Shown here in pieces: positions 43,504 through 48,975 of a stretch of DNA of 48,975 nt. The stretch is from Candidatus Methylomirabilota bacterium (GTDB lineage: Bacteria; Methylomirabilota; Methylomirabilia; Rokubacteriales; DASRDR01): contig DASYQW010000011.1 of the NCBI GenBank assembly GCA_036005065.1, positions 1-48,975 of the forward strand, in the 5' to 3' direction. The notes under the pieces are model-generated. The model was not told the origin of the DNA and made no database searches. It was given only the letters and a program-made list of their open reading frames with translations. The position numbers were made by a program, and so were the translations under genes. The number at the start of each line of letters is the position of its first letter. The stretch's first letter is position 1.

Positions 43504-44448
43504 GTGAAGACGTACATCCTCCGGCGGCTCCTGGCGGTGGTGCCGGTCATGCTGGTGGTGGCGACGGTGGCGTTCGTCCTCGTCCACCTGGCGCCCGGCG
43601 ACCCGGCCAGCGTGATCGCCGGGCCCTACGCGTCGCCCGAAGACGTCGCCAAGCTGCGGCAGCAGCTCGGGATCGACCGGCCGCTCCACGTCCAGCTGGG
43701 GCGTTGGTACTGGCGGCTGCTCCACGGCGACCTGGGGAACTCGATCTTCCTGCGGCGACCCGTGATCGAGGCGATTCTCGACCGGGCCGAGCCGACGCTG
43801 CTCCTCACCACGGCCGCGACGCTGCTGGCCGTGCTCGTCGGCGTCCCGGCCGGGATCGTGTCCGCGCGGCGCCACGGCGGCTTCGTGGACCAGAGCCTCA
43901 TGGTTCTGGCCCTCCTGGGGACCTCGGTGCCGAACTTCCTCCTCGGACTCCTCATGATCCTCGTCTTCGCGGTCTGGCTCGGCTGGTTCCCGGTGGCCGG
44001 CTACGTGCCGCTGGAGTCCGGGCTCTGGCGGACCCTCCGCTCCCTGCTCATGCCGGCCGTCGCCCTCGGCCTGGTCCAGTCGGCGCTCATCGCGCGGATC
44101 ACGCGGTCGGCGATGCTGGACGTCCTGCGCGAGCAGTTCATCCTGGCCGGGCGAGCCAAGGGACTGCCGGAGGAGAGCGTCGTGTACAAGCACGCGCTCA
44201 AGAACGCCTTCGTCCCGACGCTGACGGTGATCGGCATCTCCTTCGCCGTGCTCCTGGGCGGTGCCGTCATCATCGAGCAGGTGTTCAACATCCCGGGTCT
44301 CGGTCGCCTCATCATCTCGGCGGTGCTGCGCCGTGACTATCCCGTGATCCAGGGCGTCATCCTGGTCATCGCCGGGGTCTACGTGCTGGTGAACCTCGCG
44401 GTGGACCTGGCGTACCTGGCCCTCGATCCCCGGATCCGGTACCAGTGA
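43504..44448 (+). CDS. ABC transporter permease, DppB type
   Basis: A 314-residue permease with six helices. The N-terminus KTYILRRLLAVVPVMLVVATV is typical, LAPGDPASVIAGPYAS is the DppB periplasmic segment, and the EAA loop is EQFILAGRAKGLPEESVVYKH. The start is GTG at 43504. Confidence 0.93.
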   Translation: MKTYILRRLLAVVPVMLVVATVAFVLVHLAPGDPASVIAGPYASPEDVAKLRQQLGIDRPLHVQLGRWYWRLLHGDLGNSIFLRRPVIEAILDRAEPTLLLTTAATLLAVLVGVPAGIVSARRHGGFVDQSLMVLALLGTSVPNFLLGLLMILVFAVWLGWFPVAGYVPLESGLWRTLRSLLMPAVALGLVQSALIARITRSAMLDVLREQFILAGRAKGLPEESVVYKHALKNAFVPTLTVIGISFAVLLGGAVIIEQVFNIPGLGRLIISAVLRRDYPVIQGVILVIAGVYVLVNLAVDLAYLALDPRIRYQ

Positions 44449-45374
44449 GCTCCGTCGGGGTGCCGTCGAGCGTGGCGGTGGGCGCCCGGCCCGAGCCGGG
44501 TCGGGTGGCCGCCTGGGGAGCCTGGACCTGGCTCGCCCTGCTGAGCCGCCGGCGGGTGACCCTGGTCGGCGGGCTGCTGGTCGCGCTGAATTTCCTGGTG
44601 GCGGCGCTGGCGCCGGCCCTGGCGCCCTGGGACCCGCTGGCCCTCGACGTCCAGGGCCGACTCCGGGGCCCGGGCGCCGGCCACTGGTTCGGGACGGACG
44701 ACGTCGGGCGGGACGTGCTGAGCCGCGTCCTCTACGGGGCGCGCATTTCCGTCATGGTGGGCGGGCTCGTGGTCGTGCTGTCGGTGGCCGCCGGTCTCGT
44801 GGTGGGCCTGGCGGCCGGCTACTACCGGCGCCTCGACGGGATCCTCATGCGGATGATGGACGGCCTGATGGCCTTTCCGGCCATCATCCTCGCGATCGCC
44901 CTGATGGCCTCGCTCGGCCCGAGCCTCCAGAACGTGATCGTGGCCCTCGGCGTCGTCTACGCGCCGCGGATCGCGCGCATCGTGCGCGGCTCGGTGCTGG
45001 TGGTGCGTGAGCTTCCATACGTCGAGGCGGCCCAAGCTCTCGGGGCTTCCGACGTCGCCGTCATCGTCCGCCACGTCCTCCCCAACTGCCTGTCGCCGGT
45101 CATCGTGCAGGCCACGTTCATCTTCGCGCTGGCGGTGCTCGGGGAGGCGGCGCTCTCCTTCCTCGGCGTGGGCGCGCCACCCTTCGTCCCCTCCTGGGGC
45201 AACATCCTGGCCGAGGGCCGGCTCTACATCCAGCAGGCACCCTGGCTCACCGTCTTCCCGGGCGTGGCGATCATGGCGACCATCCTCGGCTTGAATCTCT
45301 TCGGGGACGGCCTCCGGGACCTCCTGGACCCCCGGCTCCGGGGGGTGTCAGGAGGAGCGCGCAGCGTATCCTGA
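44445..45374 (+). CDS. ABC transporter permease, DppC type
   Basis: A 309-residue permease starting GTG in overlap with the previous stop. It has the DppC block WFGTDDVGRDVLSRVLYGARI and the EAA loop ELPYVEAAQALGASDVAVIVRHVLPN. No ATPase subunit follows. It completes a binding protein/DppB/DppC set like the one at 23.6-27.9 kb, though the sequences are clearly not recent duplicates. Confidence 0.93.
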   Translation: MSSVGVPSSVAVGARPEPGRVAAWGAWTWLALLSRRRVTLVGGLLVALNFLVAALAPALAPWDPLALDVQGRLRGPGAGHWFGTDDVGRDVLSRVLYGARISVMVGGLVVVLSVAAGLVVGLAAGYYRRLDGILMRMMDGLMAFPAIILAIALMASLGPSLQNVIVALGVVYAPRIARIVRGSVLVVRELPYVEAAQALGASDVAVIVRHVLPNCLSPVIVQATFIFALAVLGEAALSFLGVGAPPFVPSWGNILAEGRLYIQQAPWLTVFPGVAIMATILGLNLFGDGLRDLLDPRLRGVSGGARSVS

Positions 45375-45450
45375 GGCCGTCACGCGACTCCCAGATGAGA
45401 GCGGCGAACTTGTTGCGCGAGCCGGGGCGCCTGCGTTATAAAAGAGAGCC

Positions 45451-45912
45451 GTGACGAAGCCCTCGTTGTCCGCGATGCAGTCGGTCATCGGACTCCTGGC
45501 CGGGGTCATCTCGATCGTGGGAGGCACCTATTCCCTCGTGAAGTTCTTCGAGCCGAGCCCGAGCTTCGGAGAGGTGGTCGCGGTGGTCCGCGAGGCCAGG
45601 ACCGACAGGCCCGTGCCGGATGCGACCATCGAGATCTACACGCGGGAGAACGCGCTGGTCACCACCCTGGCGCCGGCGGGCAACGGCCGGGCGCGCCAGC
45701 CCCTGAAGGAGGGACCGTACCGGCTCCGCGTGAGCCATCCGCGGTTCGGCGCCGAGGTGCGGCAGATCCAGGTGCTGTCCGGACAGACGGCGGAGGTGCG
45801 GATCCAGCTCACGCAGAGGACCGGGGGGTCGTCCCCGCTGGGGAGCGCGACCCGCGCCGTCACCGAAGGGGCGGGCGCCGTGGAGCGGTTCATCCGCGGG
45901 TTCAGGCTCTAG
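45451..45912 (+). CDS. Small membrane-anchored protein with carboxypeptidase-regulatory-like fold
   Basis: A 153-residue protein from GTG 45451. One hydrophobic segment (residues about 12-31) is followed by a beta-rich domain: VVREARTDRPVPDATIEIYT, GRARQPLKEGPYRLRVSHP and EVRQIQVLSGQTAEVRIQL. That pattern is like carboxypeptidase-regulatory or PEGA-type beta sandwiches. Function unknown. A TATAAAAGAG stretch at about 45436-45446 may be a -10 element. Confidence 0.7.
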   Translation: MTKPSLSAMQSVIGLLAGVISIVGGTYSLVKFFEPSPSFGEVVAVVREARTDRPVPDATIEIYTRENALVTTLAPAGNGRARQPLKEGPYRLRVSHPRFGAEVRQIQVLSGQTAEVRIQLTQRTGGSSPLGSATRAVTEGAGAVERFIRGFRL

Positions 45913-45990
45913 TAAATGGGAGGGGGGCCTCGACGGCCCCCTCCCAAACCTCCCCCAGGAGAGGTTGCGGCGGCGAAGCCGCCGCTCGGA
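45913..45990 (+). repeat. Composite 3'-end repeat, copy D
   Basis: Directly after the stop of the gene at 45451: an 11-base-pair hairpin (45918-45929 with 45935-45945), ACCTCCCCCAGGAGAGG, then GCGGCGGC-GAA-GCCGCCGC (45967-45985) and CTCGGACGGCTG. This is the clearest copy; the CCCCCAGGA spacer also occurs in copy A. Confidence 0.75.
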
Positions 45991-46056
45991 CGGCTGTTCA
46001 GTGCAGAGCAAACTCGGTCCGGGGCGCGCCTTGGTCCGACACACTCCTAGGTCATT

Positions 46057-46098
46057 TTGGGGGTCTCGGCGCCCCCCCGATGCCCCCCGCTCCCCCGG
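46057..46098 (+). repeat. Partial repeat copy E (G/C-run hairpin only)
   Basis: GGGGGTCTCGG followed by CGCCCCCCC and GATGCCCCCC resembles the hairpin and GATGCCCCCC of copy B, but no GCGGCGGC palindrome follows. It lies just before the promoter of the RNA-binding protein gene and after copy D, so it may be a decayed duplicate. Confidence 0.5.
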
Positions 46099-46127
46099 AC
46101 CTCTGGGGCCACGCCACCGCGATTCCC

Positions 46128-46155
46128 TTGCGTTTCCCATGGCCTGAGGTATACT
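46128..46155 (+). promoter_or_regulatory. Promoter of the RRM protein gene
   Basis: TTGCGT (46128-46133) and TATACT (46150-46155) with a 16-base spacer. Transcription from about 46162 would give a leader of about 136 bases before ATG 46298. The leader is pyrimidine- and GC-rich and could carry post-transcriptional or temperature control. Confidence 0.55.
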
Positions 46156-46297
46156 GATATCGGTTCGCCGGTTCTGCGCCACGCCTTTGTGGCCTCCTGA
46201 CCTGGCCTCGCCTCCGACGGCCTCTTCCGCGTCTCCGGGGCGATTACTCGATGCGGAAGTTCTCCGGCCCCGGACTCGGGGTCGAAGGAGGCATTCG

Positions 46298-46657
46298 ATG
46301 CCATCCAAGTTGTATGTCGGCGGTCTGTCGTACTCCACCACCTCCGAGAGCCTGCGCGAGTACTTCACCCAGTGCGGCGCGGTCGAGTCCGCCACGGTGA
46401 TCACCGACCGGTTCTCGGGGCAGTCCCGCGGCTTCGGCTTCGTGGAGATGTCCACGGAGGCGGAGGCCCAGGCGGCCATCTCCAAGCTGAACGATCAGCC
46501 CTTCGAGGGCCGGCGGCTCACGGTGGCTCCCGCGAACTCGCAAGGTCAGCGCTCCGGCGCTGGCGGCGGGTCACGCAGCGGCGGCGGGTACCGCTCGGGC
46601 GGTGGTGGCGGCTTCGGGGGGGGTGGCGGCGGTCAGCGTCGCGCTCCCCGCTGGTAG
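46298..46657 (+). CDS. RNA-binding protein with one RRM and a glycine-rich tail
   Basis: A 119-residue protein. RNP2 is KLYVGGLSY near the N-terminus and RNP1 is RGFGFVEM at about residues 44-51; the aromatic RNA-contacting positions (Tyr, Phe, Phe) are kept. After residue about 80 it becomes Gly/Ser/Arg-rich (GGGSRSGGGYRSGGGG). It resembles cyanobacterial cold-induced Rbp and eukaryotic glycine-rich RNA-binding proteins, an RNA chaperone role. GAAGGAGG precedes the ATG. It is a single gene with its own promoter and terminator. Confidence 0.93.
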   Translation: MPSKLYVGGLSYSTTSESLREYFTQCGAVESATVITDRFSGQSRGFGFVEMSTEAEAQAAISKLNDQPFEGRRLTVAPANSQGQRSGAGGGSRSGGGYRSGGGGGFGGGGGGQRRAPRW

Positions 46658-46684
46658 ACCGGCCGACCCGGTCTCGTAGCAAGG

Positions 46685-46730
46685 ACGGCGCAGGCGGCCT
46701 CGGGCCCCTGCGCCGTTTCGCTTTATTTAA
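46685..46730 (+). terminator. Intrinsic terminator after the RRM gene
   Basis: A 10-base-pair perfect stem (ACGGCGCAGG 46685-46694 with CCTGCGCCGT 46707-46716) followed by TTCGCTTTATTT. It ends the RRM transcript and lies just before the 3' end of the leftward DUF2182 gene. Confidence 0.8.
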
Positions 46731-47509
46731 AAGGGCGGCGGCGCGAAAGGGAGGCCGAGCGCGAGGCCGACCCCCCACAGGAGGAGCAGCGCGCCGACGG
46801 GGGCGGTGATCCACCGGCCCCAGGCGACGGCCTTTTCCACGAACATCACGGCGGCCAGGGCCAGCATCCAACCGACGTTGACGCCGCCCACGGCGAACAT
46901 CAGGACCATCAGCGCCCAACAGCACCCCACGCAGAAGAGCCCGTGCCGGAGTCCGAGGGCGAAGGCCGCCCATCGGCGGTCGCCGCCGTGCCAGTGGCTG
47001 GCGAGGAACCCCACCGGCGAGCGGCACTGCTGGAGGCAACTATACTTGAGCGGGGTGAACTGGAAGAGACCGGCCAGCAAGAGGGCCGCCGCGGCGCCGA
47101 GCGAGCCGGCCGCCCCGCCGGCGCCGGCGGCCGCGACGACCCGGTGGATCAGGGTGTCGCCCAGGAATGCGGCGACCCCGAACAGCCCCCACATCGCGAG
47201 GTAGCCGGCGACGAGGAGCCCCAGCGCCCGGCGAGCATGCTCGTGCCGTCGGCTGATGGTCCGGAAGACGGTCACCAGCGGCAGGCTCGACGGGAGCATC
47301 ATCGCCACCGACATCACGGTCCAGCCGACGACGAAGACGGCGAGGCGAGCGCCGTAGGGGAGGGCCGTCGCGTCGATGGCCACCCGGTGGTCGAGGTAGC
47401 CGGCGTAGGGCGAGGCCCCCACCGCGGCCAGCGCGAGCCAGGCCCCCATCACCAGGGCGGCGAAGGCACCGCCGAAGAGAAGGCGCTCCGTCCGCGCGTC
47501 CGCCGTCAC
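46727..47509 (-). CDS. DUF2182 membrane protein
   Basis: A 260-residue inner-membrane protein with about six to seven helices. DUF2182 signatures are AMMLPSSLPLVTVFR, FQFTPLKYSCLQQCRSP and GLFCVGCCWALMVLMFAVG; the conserved Cys residues may bind a metal. DUF2182 genes commonly pair with DUF1326 genes, as here (9-base gap). The function is not established; metal (possibly copper) handling has been suggested from context elsewhere. Confidence 0.92.
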   Translation of the reverse strand: MTADARTERLLFGGAFAALVMGAWLALAAVGASPYAGYLDHRVAIDATALPYGARLAVFVVGWTVMSVAMMLPSSLPLVTVFRTISRRHEHARRALGLLVAGYLAMWGLFGVAAFLGDTLIHRVVAAAGAGGAAGSLGAAAALLLAGLFQFTPLKYSCLQQCRSPVGFLASHWHGGDRRWAAFALGLRHGLFCVGCCWALMVLMFAVGGVNVGWMLALAAVMFVEKAVAWGRWITAPVGALLLLWGVGLALGLPFAPPPF

Positions 47510-47518
47510 CGGCGCTCC

Positions 47519-48124
47519 CTAGGCCGCGAAGCGGAAATTGCCCTGGATCGCGTTCCGCCCGAAGAAGGACCAGGTCATGCCGTGCTGGGGCAGGTTCACG
47601 CGATGGTGGGAGGCCTTGGCGACGTATGCCGGCGAGCCCGGAATGGTGCTGAAGATCGTGTCGCGGATGGTGGTGGGGTTCCCGTCCTTGTCGGTGTAGG
47701 GCGCCATCTCCGCGTCCACCACGTCGCCGATCTTGAGCGAGCCCTTCCCCTTCTCGAGCCGGTAGTCGATGGGGGCGCTGTAGACCCCCAGCACCTCGCC
47801 GATGAGCTGGGCCAGGTCGCCGAGCGGCCCGCCGAGCTTGCCGGCCCACGCGTCGACCAGCGCCTCCTTCTGCGGCGGGGTGGCGCGGTCGTCCACGTAG
47901 AGCGCGAGCTTCCAGTTGCCCTTCAGGATGTTGCCCGGGATGTGGGCGACGCCGGCGATGCAGAGGCCGGAGACGTCGACCCCGCGGATCGTCCCGCGGT
48001 CGATCCGGTAGCAGATGAAGGCGTCGCAGGTGCGCCCGTCGGGATCCTCGCCGATCCAGCAGGGGCAGGGCGCCGCGCAGGAACAGGCCTCGAGGAGTGA
48101 GCCTTCGAGCTGATAGTTCGCCAT
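47519..48124 (-). CDS. DUF1326-domain protein
   Basis: A 201-residue protein with the DUF1326 N-terminus LEGSLLEACSCAAPCPCWIGEDPDGRTC, a Cys-rich stretch that may bind metal. YRIDRGTIRGVDVSGL and the C-terminal MTWSFFGRNAIQGNFRFAA are also typical. TAAGGAGGT precedes the ATG at 48124 and contains the stop of the upstream small ORF, so the two are translationally coupled. Confidence 0.92.
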   Translation of the reverse strand: MANYQLEGSLLEACSCAAPCPCWIGEDPDGRTCDAFICYRIDRGTIRGVDVSGLCIAGVAHIPGNILKGNWKLALYVDDRATPPQKEALVDAWAGKLGGPLGDLAQLIGEVLGVYSAPIDYRLEKGKGSLKIGDVVDAEMAPYTDKDGNPTTIRDTIFSTIPGSPAYVAKASHHRVNLPQHGMTWSFFGRNAIQGNFRFAA

Positions 48125-48136
48125 GACCGGACCTCC

Positions 48137-48241
48137 TTACCAGGGGGCGGCAGTCGCCCCGTCGGCGATGCGTTGGACATCTTCTGCGAGGAGATCCCCC
48201 AGAGCCAGCATGACGAGCAGGGGCACCACGCGGAGCTTCAT
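48137..48241 (-). CDS. 34-residue ORF with signal-like N-terminus, leader of the DUF1326 operon
   Basis: ATG at 48241 with AGGGAGG ten bases upstream encodes KLRVVPLLVMLALGDLLAED and a short polar tail ending in Trp. The N-terminus looks like a short signal peptide or single membrane helix. The stop TAA forms part of the DUF1326 Shine-Dalgarno. It may be a leader peptide for coupling, or a small secreted or membrane peptide; no family is known to me. Confidence 0.5.
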   Translation of the reverse strand: MKLRVVPLLVMLALGDLLAEDVQRIADGATAAPW

Positions 48242-48469
48242 CGGGGGGAGCCTCCCTTTGCAGCGTTCGTCTGAAGGGCGCGGCGGATGAAGAGAGACTA
48301 GGCGACCCCCGAGGAGGTGTCAAGCGGGAGAGTCGGCCCCGCGGACCGCCAGGCCCGGCCCGCTTGTGGGCGGGCGCGTCAGGGAGGGACAATGGGATGA
48401 CTGGGAGTGCCGCGGGAAGACTGCGGCGTGTCCGGAGAGTGGCCGGGGGAGCCCGGCAGGAGGTGGGCG

Positions 48470-48975
48470 ATGAGTATCGTCGCGATTTCCCAGACCCTCG
48501 GCAGCCTGGGCGACGAGATCGGGCGCGAGCTAGCCCGAGGTCTCGGCTACGAGTTCGCGGATCGGGAGATCGTCCTGAAGGCCGCGGAGCGGTTCGGCGA
48601 AGGCGAGCGAGAGCTCCAGCACGTCACCGACGAGAAGCCCACGCTGTGGGAGCGCTTCACGGAGACCAAGGACCCCTATCTCACCTACATCGAGGCCATC
48701 GTCCGGGAGATGGCTGCCCGCGACAACGTGGTCCTGGTGGGGCGCGGTGCGCCGTTCGTGCTGGCGGCGGTCCGCCATGCCCTCCGGGTGCGGATCACCG
48801 CCCCCCAGGGTGTGCGGGCCAAGCGGGTGGAGACCCAGCAGGGCATCACCCCGGAGGCGGCTCCCGGCATCGTGCGGGACAGCGACCGTGACCGGGCCGC
48901 CCGGATCAAATTCCTGTACCAGGTGGACTGGGATGATGCCCTTCTCTACGACCTCGTCCTCAACACCGAGCACCT
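48470..48975 (+). CDS. Cytidylate-kinase-like protein (3' end outside window)
   Basis: ATG 48470 with CAGGAGGT upstream opens a frame that runs past the window end; 168 codons are visible. SIVAISQTLGSLGDEIGRELA is the Cytidylate_kin2 form of the P-loop region, with GYEFADREIV and VGRGAPFVLA further on, and RDSDRDRAARIKFLYQVDWD as the lid. It is a nucleotide-kinase fold protein; true CMP-kinase activity is uncertain because the canonical GxxGxGKS motif is altered. Many homologues are linked to signalling or stress genes. Confidence 0.85.
   Translation, partial: MSIVAISQTLGSLGDEIGRELARGLGYEFADREIVLKAAERFGEGERELQHVTDEKPTLWERFTETKDPYLTYIEAIVREMAARDNVVLVGRGAPFVLAAVRHALRVRITAPQGVRAKRVETQQGITPEAAPGIVRDSDRDRAARIKFLYQVDWDDALLYDLVLNTEH

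Noticed and set aside
46559-46650. Glycine-codon repeats in the RRM gene as a tandem DNA repeat
   Set aside because: Irregular units explained by the coding of a Gly-rich tail.

Overview
The window is a bacterial chromosomal segment of very high GC. Genes are dense, often overlap by 1-4 bases (ATGA, GTGA, TAATG) and often start with GTG. It encodes a prokaryotic ubiquitin-like protein (Pup) ending Gly-Gly-Glu, two F420-type oxidoreductases, many dipeptide-type ABC transporter parts and B12-dependent methyl-transfer proteins. That mix resembles uncultivated soil lineages near Methylomirabilota/Rokubacteria. The assignment is an inference; no rRNA or other phylogenetic marker is present. No tRNA, rRNA, CRISPR array, phage or transposase was seen.

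The most notable part is the first 10 kb. Two RNAs read as fluoride (crcB-motif) riboswitches, each with its own promoter and terminator, and they face each other. The one at about 1208-1265 (+) precedes a broken CBS-domain gene, then a DUF4129 / small membrane protein / MoxR ATPase / DUF58 / membrane protein operon, then an enolase that has lost its N-terminal domain and carries a one-base frameshift. The one at about 9758-9703 (-) precedes pup, a translationally coupled Cys-rich protein (DUF6062-like), a CPA2-type cation/proton antiporter and a universal stress protein. The two transcripts converge at about 6.7 kb. A MutS-like ATPase, lower in GC, lies at the left edge. Enolase, antiporter, UspA and MutS families are, from memory, on published lists of fluoride-riboswitch-linked genes; pup and the MoxR/DUF58 module are not ones I know. 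Neither a CrcB/Fluc nor a CLC-F exporter gene is visible here.

From 9.8 to 21.2 kb: a sulfite dehydrogenase pair (molybdopterin subunit plus cytochrome c) reads leftward. Rightward follow a HAD phosphatase, a CDF metal transporter, and a split cobalamin methyl-transfer set (corrinoid protein, homocysteine methyltransferase, MetH-activation-domain protein) that surrounds two F420-type oxidoreductases. Then come a HAMP/adenylate cyclase and two LysM-type lipoproteins, one with a polysaccharide deacetylase domain and one with TPR-like helices.

From 21.4 to 45.4 kb: catabolic and transport genes (FAH hydrolase, ketopantoate-reductase-like protein, two dipeptide-type ABC importers without ATPase genes, SDR, D-aminoacylase, alcohol dehydrogenase, creatininase-like amidohydrolase, phytoene-desaturase-like oxidoreductase). 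Between them lie shikimate kinase, a homocysteine methyltransferase/methylenetetrahydrofolate reductase fusion, the methionine sulfoxide reductase pair MsrPQ, a CBS protein and a ferredoxin-NADP reductase. A composite repeat (G/C-run hairpin plus a GCGGCGGC-GAA-GCCGCCGC palindrome) lies just after the stop codon of four genes, always in the gene's own orientation.

From 45.4 kb to the end: a small membrane-anchored protein, a glycine-tailed RRM RNA-binding protein with its own promoter and terminator, a DUF1326/DUF2182 pair preceded by a 34-codon ORF, and a cytidylate-kinase-like gene cut by the window end.
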